The notes under the pieces: model-generated
The model's input: the letters and a program-made list of their open reading frames with translations, nothing else
Database searches by the model: none
What the model was told of the DNA's origin: nothing
DNA from: CAZDHT01 sp964505325
Lineage (GTDB): Bacteria > Planctomycetota > PUPC01
DNA: 26,947 bases
Direction of reading: 5' to 3'
NCBI GenBank assembly: GCA_964505325.1
Contig: CAZDHT010000045.1
Location: 1-26,947 of the forward strand
Shown: positions 6,901 to 16,077 of the stretch, one piece after another
Layout: each line of letters starts with the position of its first letter
How positions within the stretch are numbered: position 1 is the first letter of the stretch
Translations under genes and position numbers: made by a program

Positions 6901-6998
6901 AAAGGAACGGGTTTGCTGCCCTTCGGGCAGCCTGAGAGCTCTCCTTCCCGGTTTCCCACTTTTCCACTTTTCCTTGTCCCGCTCCCATTGATTACATG

Positions 6999-7042
6999 AC
7001 TTTCAATAATTCGTTGAAAGTTTTTGCAGCGAACCATAGAAT
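6999..7042 (+). promoter_or_regulatory. Kinase promoter with operator-like dyad over the -35
   Basis: TTGAAA (7014-7019), 17 bases, TAGAAT (7037-7042), each 5 of 6 to consensus. The start would be near 7049, 35 bases before ATG 7084. An 8-bp perfect dyad, ACTTTCAA (6999-7006) and TTGAAAGT (7014-7021) with a 7-base AT-rich spacer, covers the -35, which is where a repressor would act. The regulator is unknown. Confidence 0.65.
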
Positions 7043-7083
7043 GCGCGCGTCTTGGCTTAAGACAAGGCATGTCAGGGCGACCG

Positions 7084-10000
7084 ATGAAGATCGTATGCAA
7101 GAAATGCAGCTACCAGTTCGAGCGGCTGCCGGGGGCTGATTCGTCCGGGCCGTCAGCGGAAGAGGTCTGCCCGCGCTGCGGCGCCGCGGTCGACGTCGCC
7201 GCGCAAATCGCGGAAATGGCCGCCCGCACCACGCACGAGGGAGAACATGCCCCGCACGGCGACGCGCCGGTCGGTTCGGACATCTCACAACGGTCGCTGG
7301 GGGACTACGAGATCCTGGACGAGATCTCGCGCGGCGCGATGGGCGTGGTCTACAAGGCGCGCCACAAGACGCTGGGCCGGGTGGTGGCGCTGAAGGTGAT
7401 GATCGCCGGCGAGCACGCCTCGCCCGACCAGGTCGTCCGGTTTGAAAAGGAAGCTCGCGCCGCGGCCAAGCTGCGGCATCGCAATATCGTCCCCATCTAC
7501 GACATTGGTATCGAGGACGGGAAGCGGTTCTTCACCATGGATTTCGTCGAGGGCACGCCGCTTGACGCGCTGATCGCCCGCAAGAAGCTGACCCCGCGGC
7601 ACGCGCTCGAGATCGCCGCGGAGCTGGGGGACGCCCTGGCTTACGCGCACGCCCGGGGCGTGATCCACCGAGACATCAAGCCGGGCAATATCATGATCGA
7701 CAGCTCCGGGCAGCCGCAGATCATGGACTTCGGCCTCGCGAAACAAATCGACTCGGACACCAAGTTCACCAAGACCGGCACCACCATCGGCACCCCGTCT
7801 TACATGTCTCCCGAGCAGGCGCGGGGCGAGAACACCAAGATCGACCACCGCTCCGACGTCTACTCGCTCGGTGCGGTCATGCACGAGATGCTCACCGGCA
7901 AGCCGCCGTTCACCGGCGAGACCATGATGAACATCATCATGAAAGTGATCCATGACGATCCGGCGCCGGTCCGGCGAAGCAACCCGAAACTCCACCGCGA
8001 CATCCAGACGATCGTGGCCAAGGCGATGGAGAAGGAGCCCGCCCGGCGATACCCCAGCATGGCCGATCTGGCTGCGGACATCCGGCGCTACATGGCGGGC
8101 GAGATGATTACCGCGCGCCCGGCAGGCCCGTTCCGCCGCGCCGCCAAGACTCTCAAGAAGTACCGCACACCCGTTATTGTCGGCCTGGTCATTGCGGCGC
8201 TCGCCTCCGTGATCTTCGGCGCCATCATCCACATCATTGTCGTGCGACAGGAGGCGGCGCGACAGCGCGCGGAGCTGGCCCAGCGCCCCGTGCCGGAGCA
8301 AAAACCGGGATGGGTGGTAAAATTCAGCGACGATTTCTCCAAACCCACGCTGGGCCCGGCCTGGGGCACGGCGGCGAAGGAATGGACGGTGAAGGACGGC
8401 CGCCTCACCGTGCAGACCCGGAAGCGCAGCCACATCCAGCTCGGCCAGGCGTTCGAGGGCGCGGCCGTCGTTGAGTTCGCGGCGTGGGCCCATTCGCCGG
8501 GGGCACTGATCAACTGCTTTCTCGGCCGTGACTGGCGCACCGGCTACACCTTCCGGTTCGGGAATTTGGACGGCAACAACATCACCCTGCGCGAGCGCGG
8601 CAGGCTGCTCGCCCAGGTCGAGTGTCCGCCGATCATTTCGGACGTGAGGTACAACGTCCGCATCGAGCGCCGCGGCACGTCGCTGATTTACCGGGTCGCA
8701 TATCGGGTGAACGGCGAAGACAAGGTCCACGAACTCCGCTACGACGACCCCGAACTCCTGAGGGCCCTCGGCACATTCAAGTTCGGTTTCGACACCTGGG
8801 TCTCCACCGTGCGGTTTGACGACGTCAAGGTCAGCCGGGAGGAGTTCGCCGGCGAGCGCCTCAACAAGCTGCAGGCAATTGATTTCTATATTTTCAGCCG
8901 GGGCCAGCTTCAGAGGGCGCTGGTTGATTACAGGGCCATCGTCGAGAAGCATCGCGGGCAGCTCATTGCCGTCCTGGCCGAGCACAACTGCGGGCTGATC
9001 CTGGAAGCGCTGGGCCGGCAGAAGGAACTGGAGGAAGCTCTGCAGCACTACCGAAGCGTTGAGAAGAAGAACGGTCTGCTCGAGGAGAAGCACCAGCGGC
9101 TGCTGCTGAAGAACCGGGAGCGGATGTTCTTTGTGCAGATCAACTTGGGCCGGTACAAACCGGCGGCGGACGAGCTGGCGGCGTTGAGCAGGAGCGGACA
9201 GAGATTCGACGCCGGCTCGGTATGGAAGTTCCCCGCTATCCTGTCCCGGTGCGCCGGGGAACTCGCCTTTGAGCCGGCGCTGAAGATCATGGAAAACGCC
9301 CGGTTCATCGGCGATCATCCCTCCCTTCGCGGCCAGTGGGAGATGACCGGTGCCAGGATGCGCGGCAACTTCTTGAAGGCGCTGAACGAGGTGTGCCGGG
9401 GCCTGGCGGACCAGGGGAAATACGACGAACTGAAGCGCGCGTTCCTTGCCCTGCCTGACAAGCGGGCGTCGGCGTCGTTCGAGCGAGCCGTGGGCAGGGC
9501 GCTGGGCAAGAACGATGCGCCGGCCGCCCTGGACCTGCTCTCGTTCGCCAGGCAGCACGACATGAAGACGCCTCGGCTGGAGCAATCGGCGCAGGCGCTC
9601 GCCCAGCGATTCATCACGTCGAAACAGTATCCGCGGGTGGCAAACGTGTACACGGCCTACCCGAGCCGCACCCTGGTAAAGCACTTCAACAAGGCCGTGT
9701 CGGAGCTCGTGCGGGCAGACGATATTTCAGAGGCCATCTCCCTGTTCAGCGATGCATGTCGGCACTTCGAGGCGGACAAGCGTTGGCTCCAGGAGGCCGC
9801 GGGGCTGGTGATGTCCGGGTGCATCAAGACCGGGCAGTTCCACGAACTCCGGCGAGTCTATGCGATGTACGGCGACACCCGCCTCGCGAGGCGCCTCATC
9901 GAGGCGGCGGATGCTCTCCTGAAAGCCGGCGAACTCAAGGGCGCGTATGACATGCTCGAGTACGCCCGCGAGAGCGCGCCGGACCGACCCCGTGAACTGG

Positions 10001-10809
10001 GCCGGATCGCGGCCGACCTCGCCGCCAGATTCGTCGCTGAGGACGAGCTGGAGGACGCTCTGGAACTGGCGGAGAAATACCCGAGCGCCGGGATGGCCGG
10101 GCCCCTCGCCGCGGCGGTCACGGCGGCGTCTGCGGCCGATGACCGTTCCCTGCTTGAGAAGGTCATGGCGCAGGCCATTGCGGGATTTCACAGGGAAAAG
10201 GGAGTCGCCGCCGCGGTGAACGCCGCCGTCAGGGACCTGGTCGAGGCGGGCGAGGCGGAACGCGCCCTCAGAGCGTACGAAGACGCCGCCAAATCGCGCG
10301 GCCAGGACAAGGACGCGGCCTCTTCGATTCTGCTCAGCGCCGGGCGGACGCTGCTTGCCGGCGGGGCGTACGCCCAGGCGGCCGCGGCGTACGTCTCGGG
10401 CGCCCACACCGCCCCCAAGAAGGAAAAGGCTGCCGCCACCGCGCTGGTCAGGGCGGGGGTGATCTTCGGCCACATTGGTGAAACGCAGAAGGCCGAGAGA
10501 ATCTGGAACGAACTGCCTGAAAAGCACGCCCAGGCCACCGCCGAAGTACAGATTGCCAAGCTGATGAGCGGCCTCATCTCCACGGACGATTTCAAGAAGT
10601 GGCACGCCAGCAACCCGCGAAGCTTGGCAGGGGGAGAGGACAGATTCTATCTGGCCCTTCGAGCGGCTGGAGACAACGACAACAAGGCCGCCCGCGAACT
10701 CCTCACCAGGCTGATGGCCGAGAACAAGACCGCGTGGTTCTACAACATCGCCGAAGCCGCGCTGCAAAAACTGCCCGAGCCCCCAGCCGAGCCCAAACCG
10801 GGAGACTGA
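7084..10809 (+). CDS. Transmembrane serine/threonine kinase with N-terminal zinc ribbon and large extracytoplasmic region
   Basis: 1241 residues. Residues 1-32 form a zinc ribbon (CKKC at 5-8, CPRC at 29-32). A complete Hanks-type kinase spans about 74-340: glycine loop ISRGAMGVVY (81-90), VALK with K104, HRDIKPGN with D197, DFGLAK from 215, then GTPSYMSPEQ. One membrane helix lies at about 363-387. Beyond it, about 409-585 reads as a beta-sandwich of LamG/concanavalin type (opening DDFSKPTLGPAW, closing FDDVKVSREEF), and 590-1241 is a long series of helical repeats of TPR type. The first half would be cytoplasmic and the rest outside the membrane. ATG 7084 follows AGGG and lies downstream of the predicted start of transcription; ATG 7024 lies before it and is rejected. 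The signal sensed and the targets are unknown. Confidence 0.92.
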   Translation: MKIVCKKCSYQFERLPGADSSGPSAEEVCPRCGAAVDVAAQIAEMAARTTHEGEHAPHGDAPVGSDISQRSLGDYEILDEISRGAMGVVYKARHKTLGRVVALKVMIAGEHASPDQVVRFEKEARAAAKLRHRNIVPIYDIGIEDGKRFFTMDFVEGTPLDALIARKKLTPRHALEIAAELGDALAYAHARGVIHRDIKPGNIMIDSSGQPQIMDFGLAKQIDSDTKFTKTGTTIGTPSYMSPEQARGENTKIDHRSDVYSLGAVMHEMLTGKPPFTGETMMNIIMKVIHDDPAPVRRSNPKLHRDIQTIVAKAMEKEPARRYPSMADLAADIRRYMAGEMITARPAGPFRRAAKTLKKYRTPVIVGLVIAALASVIFGAIIHIIVVRQEAARQRAELAQRPVPEQKPGWVVKFSDDFSKPTLGPAWGTAAKEWTVKDGRLTVQTRKRSHIQLGQAFEGAAVVEFAAWAHSPGALINCFLGRDWRTGYTFRFGNLDGNNITLRERGRLLAQVECPPIISDVRYNVRIERRGTSLIYRVAYRVNGEDKVHELRYDDPELLRALGTFKFGFDTWVSTVRFDDVKVSREEFAGERLNKLQAIDFYIFSRGQLQRALVDYRAIVEKHRGQLIAVLAEHNCGLILEALGRQKELEEALQHYRSVEKKNGLLEEKHQRLLLKNRERMFFVQINLGRYKPAADELAALSRSGQRFDAGSVWKFPAILSRCAGELAFEPALKIMENARFIGDHPSLRGQWEMTGARMRGNFLKALNEVCRGLADQGKYDELKRAFLALPDKRASASFERAVGRALGKNDAPAALDLLSFARQHDMKTPRLEQSAQALAQRFITSKQYPRVANVYTAYPSRTLVKHFNKAVSELVRADDISEAISLFSDACRHFEADKRWLQEAAGLVMSGCIKTGQFHELRRVYAMYGDTRLARRLIEAADALLKAGELKGAYDMLEYARESAPDRPRELGRIAADLAARFVAEDELEDALELAEKYPSAGMAGPLAAAVTAASAADDRSLLEKVMAQAIAGFHREKGVAAAVNAAVRDLVEAGEAERALRAYEDAAKSRGQDKDAASSILLSAGRTLLAGGAYAQAAAAYVSGAHTAPKKEKAAATALVRAGVIFGHIGETQKAERIWNELPEKHAQATAEVQIAKLMSGLISTDDFKKWHASNPRSLAGGEDRFYLALRAAGDNDNKAARELLTRLMAENKTAWFYNIAEAALQKLPEPPAEPKPGD

Positions 10810-10838
10810 CCCCGGCGCGCTGTTGACGTTCATATTTC

Positions 10839-10965
10839 AGACGGAAAACGGGGAAAACGGGAAAACGGGGACAGATAGCTTTTTTCGCTGAACTGCGGCA
10901 GGCGAGCACCACAACGCGTTCATCGGCGAAAGAAAGTTGTCTGTCCCCGTTTTCTTGCGCCGTCT
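10839..10965. repeat. MITE-like inverted-repeat element, 127 bp
   Basis: The outer ends AGACGG (10839-10844) and CCGTCT (10960-10965) pair. A longer inner pair is AAAACGGGGACAGA (10862-10875) against TCTGTCCCCGTTTT (10940-10953), and homology continues inward with CTTT-TTTCGC against GCGAAAGAAAG. The left side has three tandem AAAACGGG units. It fills the 177-base gap between the convergent kinase and dnaA genes and could stop transcription from both sides. No reading frame of note. Confidence 0.75.
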
Positions 10966-10986
10966 GCGGTGAACGGCAGGTCCGGG

Positions 10987-12330
<1,344 letters not shown>

Positions 12331-12613
12331 GTATTGCCACCCTCCCGCACTGCAATGGTTTCCGGCACAAGGCGTCCGGATATGCAAAGGTGGGCTGACA
12401 CTCCGGTTGCGCGAACAGCTTGCGCGCACCCCACCACGTTGTTGCCGGCGGGCCGACAACTACGGCTCAGCCTTGCAGCGATTCTTTTCCGGTTGTTCGG
12501 GGCTGATTTCCACGCCCCGTTGACTGGCACCCAGAAGGGCCATCCGCCCTCGTGGACACGACTGCTTCTTCCGTCCTTCTACTGATACTGACCGTTTTTC
12601 TTACGTGCTCCCG

Positions 12614-12642
12614 ATAATAGCGAGCCCCCCAGAAGCTGTCAA
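12614..12642 (-). promoter_or_regulatory. dnaA: Strong promoter for dnaA with a long leader
   Basis: On the minus strand TTGACA (12637-12642), 17 bases, TATTAT (12614-12619). The start would be near 12607, leaving a leader of about 277 bases before GTG 12330. The leader can form GC-rich hairpins (GGGGC/GCCCC, GTTGT/ACAAC, GCGCG/CGCGC), and a 67-codon frame (12530-12327) ends on the dnaA start codon with TGA overlapping GTG. The frame has mixed third-base use and I do not call it a gene. Confidence 0.7.
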
Positions 12643-13054
12643 ACGAAAAACCAATCCGGCGAAAAGTTTTTTCACGGTGCCGCAGATATAGGCCCGCAAA
12701 ACGGATGACAGCACCTATGTGCTGCGTAGTGTTATGCAACCGGCGCAGTACAACAGCTATATGAAAATACTTATTGTTTCACATAGGACGCGTGGAGGCG
12801 ATTTCGCGGCCCCTCCGCCCGCATGGCAACAGGCATTGCGCGCCGCGTCCGAAGCACCGCCCCAGAAGTGGGTGGCGGGTCCGACGTTCGCCGGCGGGCC
12901 CTGCGGGCCCGGCGGCCCTTCCGCGCCGTCCGCGCAGGCGAAGAAAAACTTGCGCCGCCGCCCGGCGGGGGGCGGATGAATGCCCGGTTACGCGGGGACA
13001 GCTCAAGAAGCCGAGGGGCGACCAGGAAGGCGTCTGAAGGCGGGGGGGGAGAGC
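12643..13054. other. Non-coding region upstream of dnaA, no clear origin motifs
   Basis: An AT-richer stretch runs 12725-12790 with a dyad CAGCAC-ctat-GTGCTG at 12709-12724. I looked for DnaA boxes of the TTATCCACA type on both strands and found none closer than three mismatches (TTATGCAAC near 12733), so an origin is not supported. A very GC-rich hairpin, GGGCCC-tgc-GGGCCC, lies near 12897-12911. No protein-like frame is seen. Confidence 0.5.
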
Positions 13055-13088
13055 GGGGGACGGCCGCTCCGCAGACCGGCCGCCCCCC
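13055..13088 (-). terminator. Hairpin just after the aldolase gene
   Basis: An 11-bp stem (13055-13065 with 13078-13088, one G-U pair) around a 12-base loop begins 10 bases after the aldolase stop. It is placed like a terminator but C-rich sequence, not a T-run, follows, so it may act as an RNA 3'-end stabiliser or need Rho. Confidence 0.5.
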
Positions 13089-13098
13089 GTCGGGTGCG

Positions 13099-14112
13099 CT
13101 ACCTGTACCACTTCTTTTTCGCTTGGGCGAGGGTCATCGGCTCGTAGTCGCCCGCGTGGCCGGCCGTGCCCATGTCGATCATCTTCTTCTTCATCACCTT
13201 GTAGATGGCGGTGCGCCCGGCGCCCAGGTACGCCCGCTGGTCGAACACGCCAGGGTTCTGCGCCAGGTGCTTCCGGATGGCGGCGGTGAAGGCGAGACGC
13301 CCGTCGGTGTCGATGTTAACCTTTTGTATGCCAAGCTTAATGGCTTTCTTGATCTGGCTCATCGGGACGCCCATCGCCTTTTTGAGCTTGCCGCCGTACC
13401 GGTTGATCTGCTTGACGAGGAACTGCGGCACGCTGGAGGAGCCGTGCATTACCAGAGCGGTCTCCGGGACCCGTCTGCGGATCCTCGAGATGAGCTTGAG
13501 GGCCAGCTTGGGGCTCCGTTTGAACTTGTACGCGCCGTGCGAGGTCCCGATCGCGATGGCAAGGGCGTCGACGCCGGTCCTCCTCACGAACTCCTCGACC
13601 TGCTCCGGGTCCGTAAGCAGGACCTCAGACGCCTTGGTCTTGCCCTCGATGCCGCCCAGGGTGCCAAGCTCTCCCTCGACGCTGACGCCGCGCTTGTGGG
13701 CGTAATTGCAGACTTGCGTGGTCAGCCGGACGTTGTCCTCGAACTCCCGAGGGGGATGAGAGCCGTCCTTCTTCGTCACGCTGTAATCGAGCGAGGCGTC
13801 GATCATCACGGAGGTGAACCCCAGCGCGATGGCCTGCTTGCAGGTCTCGAGGTCCGGGCCGTGATCGAGGTGGCAGATGATGGGGAGGTCTGGATTCTCT
13901 TCGACCGCCGCCAGTATGAGGTGCTTCAGATAGACCATGTTGCTGTACTTGAGGGCTCCTCGGCTCGCCTGGAGGATGATCGGGGTCCGGGTTTCGGCGG
14001 CGCCCTGCATCAGGGCTTGGATCTGTTCCATGTTATTGACGTTGTACGCGCCAACGCCGTAGCGGCCCTTACGGGCCTCGTCGAGGACCTGCTTCATGGG
14101 GACCAATGGCAT
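13099..14112 (-). CDS. fba: Class II fructose-bisphosphate aldolase
   Basis: 337 residues. It splits fructose-1,6-bisphosphate into dihydroxyacetone phosphate and glyceraldehyde-3-phosphate, or the reverse, in the cytosol using zinc. The residues expected for class II are present: HLDHG with D83 (proton transfer) and H84 (zinc), SVEGELG with E147, GTSHGAYK with H192 (zinc), VMHGSSSVP with H223 (zinc), and KVNIDTDGR near the phosphate site. AGGAG lies eight bases before ATG 14112. It follows the exported-protein gene by 55 bases in the same direction and is probably transcribed with it. A tagatose-bisphosphate or related ketose-bisphosphate aldolase is possible, but this length and the HGSSSVP motif favour fructose bisphosphate. 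Confidence 0.94.
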   Translation of the reverse strand: MPLVPMKQVLDEARKGRYGVGAYNVNNMEQIQALMQGAAETRTPIILQASRGALKYSNMVYLKHLILAAVEENPDLPIICHLDHGPDLETCKQAIALGFTSVMIDASLDYSVTKKDGSHPPREFEDNVRLTTQVCNYAHKRGVSVEGELGTLGGIEGKTKASEVLLTDPEQVEEFVRRTGVDALAIAIGTSHGAYKFKRSPKLALKLISRIRRRVPETALVMHGSSSVPQFLVKQINRYGGKLKKAMGVPMSQIKKAIKLGIQKVNIDTDGRLAFTAAIRKHLAQNPGVFDQRAYLGAGRTAIYKVMKKKMIDMGTAGHAGDYEPMTLAQAKKKWYR

Positions 14113-14167
14113 CAGGAGAGCTCCTTTCTGCTAAGTGGAGGCGAACAAATCTGCCGGCGGCGGAATG

Positions 14168-14902
14168 TCACTCGTAATTCTCGTATTCCTCTTGCCCGTG
14201 CCAGAAGATCGACGGTGCGGGGATGCGTTCAACCGGGTCGCCGGCGGCGCCGTCGCGCTTGTAGAAGGCGGGCGGCACACGGAGGCCGTCGATGCCGAGC
14301 ACGCTCAGCGGGAAGTCGAACAGCTCTCCCCAGTTGAGGGTCAATTCGAGTTTCGGCAAGTAGGGGAGCTGGAACTGGATGGTGCTGGTAAACCAGCCCT
14401 GGTTGCCGTCGTCGTACATCTTCATGTCTTTGATGTTCAACTCGCCCTTCTTCCCGGTGTCCCCGAAGAAGATATTTCGCCTCTCGGCCTCTTTGCTCTG
14501 CCAGACGATCCGGCGGTCGAGATACGTCGGATAGAATATCGAGATGCCGCCCTCGATCTCCGCTTCCTTCATCACGCCCACACAGCCCCGGTCGATGGCG
14601 AACACATAGCCCTCGAACACGCCGGCGCCGATCTGGAGGAGCCGGAAGGCGCGAAGCTGGAATCCGAGCGACATGTCCGTGCCCCAGCCCAGCTTGATCG
14701 TGAAAATGTCGGCGAAGTCGCGGAACCGGTTCCAGATATAGTCGCCGATGACCTCGAGGGCTTCCTTCTCCCTGGGCTGAGGCGGCGGGATGGGATTGAT
14801 CTTGAGGCGGTCTTTGCCGGGTGCGGTGTCGTCCGCCGCGAAGATCACATGGGAAAAGAGAAGGACCAGGACCACAGCACCCACCACTGCCAAGCGTCTC
14901 AT
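14168..14902 (-). CDS. Exported protein of unknown function
   Basis: 244 residues that I cannot assign to a family. It begins MRRLAVVGAVVLVLLFSHVIFAADD, a signal peptide with two Arg, a hydrophobic core and a likely cut after FAA. The mature part starts with a Pro-rich stretch (KINPIPPPQP, about 35-44), then an amphipathic segment around IWNRFRDFADIFTIKLGWG and alternating hydrophobic strands with several Tyr/Trp, suggestive of a periplasmic or outer-membrane-associated beta protein. One Cys (in DRGCVGV). GGAGG lies seven bases before ATG 14902; the frame extends upstream but without a signal peptide at its start. It has its own promoter at 14994-15021, and the aldolase gene lies 55 bases downstream. 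Confidence 0.8.
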   Translation of the reverse strand: MRRLAVVGAVVLVLLFSHVIFAADDTAPGKDRLKINPIPPPQPREKEALEVIGDYIWNRFRDFADIFTIKLGWGTDMSLGFQLRAFRLLQIGAGVFEGYVFAIDRGCVGVMKEAEIEGGISIFYPTYLDRRIVWQSKEAERRNIFFGDTGKKGELNIKDMKMYDDGNQGWFTSTIQFQLPYLPKLELTLNWGELFDFPLSVLGIDGLRVPPAFYKRDGAAGDPVERIPAPSIFWHGQEEYENYE

Positions 14903-14993
14903 AGGATTACCTCCACCAGGAAGGAACACTCCTTCGAGCCCAATGACATGCCGAAACGAAGCCGCCCGCCAGCGGCGCCGTTCGGGCATAGGG

Positions 14994-15021
14994 ATTATAA
15001 GGCTGCGCAGGAGCCAGTCAA
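14994..15021 (-). promoter_or_regulatory. Promoter for the exported protein and aldolase genes
   Basis: On the minus strand TTGACT (15016-15021), 16 bases, TATAAT (14994-14999). The start would be near 14987, about 85 bases before ATG 14902. Confidence 0.7.
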
Positions 15022-15052
15022 GCGGAAAGTCGCCCCTCCTGTCGCATGCATG

Positions 15053-15448
15053 CTATCCCGCTTTTTCCTTGGTCAGCGCGACGAACACCTCGTCGGGCCT
15101 GAGCTCATACAGCCCGCCCCACGGCCAGTCGATGAGGATGCCGATCCCACCGAGGAGAATGTCCAGCACGAGCGACAGCGGCTCGAGCTCGGAATGGATG
15201 TACACGCCCTTGGTCTCGTATCCCACCTTCTTCACGATGATCAGGTGGCCCCGGCCGCGCGCGAGCTCGACGACGGCGGGGCTGGTGAGCCCGCGCACGC
15301 GGGAGCCCGGGATCGTGATGCTGGCGCCGGTCGGCTCGGTCTCGATCATGACCTCCTGCGTTGTGCCGTGGATCAGGGTGCCGCATCCCGAACACGAGAG
15401 CACGAGCGCAAGAATGCCGGCCGCCAACGCGCCATTGTGAAGACCCAT
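15053..15448 (-). CDS. Small PEGA-like lipoprotein
   Basis: 131 residues. The N-terminus is a short signal sequence (GALAAGILALVLSCSGCG) with Cys residues at 19 and 22 that could be lipidated; neither lipobox is perfect. After it comes HGTTQEVMIETEPTGASITIPGSRVRGLTSPAVVEL (about 27-62) and then HLIIVKKVGYETKGV, the pattern of PEGA-type surface domains. A hydrophobic stretch SLVLDILLGGIGILIDWPWG (about 92-111) follows, a feature of small envelope lipoproteins of unknown role. The ribosome site GAGGAGGA is very close to the ATG, so spacing is unusually short. It lies 150 bases upstream of the exported-protein gene, which has its own promoter. Confidence 0.75.
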   Translation of the reverse strand: MGLHNGALAAGILALVLSCSGCGTLIHGTTQEVMIETEPTGASITIPGSRVRGLTSPAVVELARGRGHLIIVKKVGYETKGVYIHSELEPLSLVLDILLGGIGILIDWPWGGLYELRPDEVFVALTKEKAG

Positions 15449-15522
15449 TCCTCCTCCTCGGCCGGGAACGCCAGACCGCTCACTCGACAGCCATCCCCGC
15501 GGCTCGGGGTCCGGCCGTATAG

Positions 15523-15549
15523 GCTATAGGCGCACCGAAGAGCTGTCAA
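15523..15549 (-). promoter_or_regulatory. Possible promoter for the PEGA-like lipoprotein
   Basis: On the minus strand a perfect TTGACA (15544-15549) is followed after 15 bases by TATAGC (15523-15528). The spacing is short, so the -10 may be wrong. Confidence 0.4.
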
Positions 15550-15858
15550 GGCGGCGCGGGAATGCGAGCCATTTGCGATGTGGCCTGAGAACGAGCTGGG
15601 CGCAGTCGTCGCTCGTCCTCGTCGTCGAGTTTCGGTCCGGGAGGCGGTGGGTGGGCCGCGTCGGGCCGTTCGTGCCGTTACACGGCCTGGACCAGGCTGC
15701 GCATTTTGTCTTTCTGCTTCTCTTTCGATCGGCGGTCGGCCACTGATCACTGATGACTGCTCACTGGTTACTGATCCCTGCCTCTCTGTCCTCTTCTCTC
15801 CTCCGTGTCCTGGTGCCTTCGTGGTCAGGAAGTCTTCGTCCTCGTGGCGTCTTGTGGG
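15550..15858. other. Intergenic region with degenerate short repeats
   Basis: Divergent space between the lipoprotein and the mla operon. A run of degenerate ACTGATC / ACTGGTT units lies at about 15741-15778, followed by a pyrimidine-rich stretch (15780-15815). No protein-like frame, RNA gene or long hairpin is seen. Confidence 0.45.
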
Positions 15859-15887
15859 TTGACAGTCGGCCCCCGGCGTTGTACTTT
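15859..15887 (+). promoter_or_regulatory. Probable promoter of the mla operon
   Basis: Perfect TTGACA (15859-15864), 17 bases, then TACTTT (15882-15887), a weak -10. The start would be near 15894, about 177 bases before mlaE, leaving room for the small leader frame at 15979. Confidence 0.5.
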
Positions 15888-15978
15888 AGGGGCAGTCTCG
15901 CATGGCGGCGCGAAGGATCGACCCGCGCCCCGCGTATCTTCTTTCCGGCTGGCGCGTGTTTGTGAAGGAGCGGCCGCA

Positions 15979-16077
15979 ATGACAATCAGAGCCGGAGCCA
16001 CGACGGGCCGTGCTGAGTCAGGCTCCGCCGGACCCGGAAACCATCCGTCCCCGACAGAGGGCTGGCCGGCATGCTGA
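15979..16077 (+). CDS. Possible 32-residue leader peptide overlapping the mlaE start
   Basis: ATG 15979 is preceded by AAGGAG at good distance. The 32-residue frame ends with a TGA that overlaps the first codons of mlaE (ATGCTGA). The peptide (MTIRAGATTGRAESG at its start) is Gly/Ser/Pro-rich and resembles no family I know. Placement and ribosome site suggest translational coupling to mlaE; composition gives no support for a functional product. Confidence 0.25.
   Translation: MTIRAGATTGRAESGSAGPGNHPSPTEGWPAC

Noticed and set aside
7024..7083. Earlier ATG at 7024 for the kinase
   Set aside because: It lies upstream of the predicted transcription start (about 7049) and inside the promoter; the zinc ribbon begins right at ATG 7084.
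7285..9684. 799-codon open frame antisense to the kinase
   Set aside because: GC-rich codon bias leaves the antisense frame open; the sense strand has all kinase motifs and the antisense product has no recognisable domain.
9727..10833. Long antisense frames over the kinase C-terminal region
   Set aside because: They are shadows of the sense helical-repeat frame, which continues in phase with the kinase.
12643..13054. oriC beside dnaA
   Set aside because: No DnaA box within two mismatches on either strand and no origin-linked genes; a local AT-rich stretch alone is not enough.
12823..14337. 504-codon plus-strand frame over the aldolase gene
   Set aside because: It is antisense to a clear class II aldolase with all zinc ligands.
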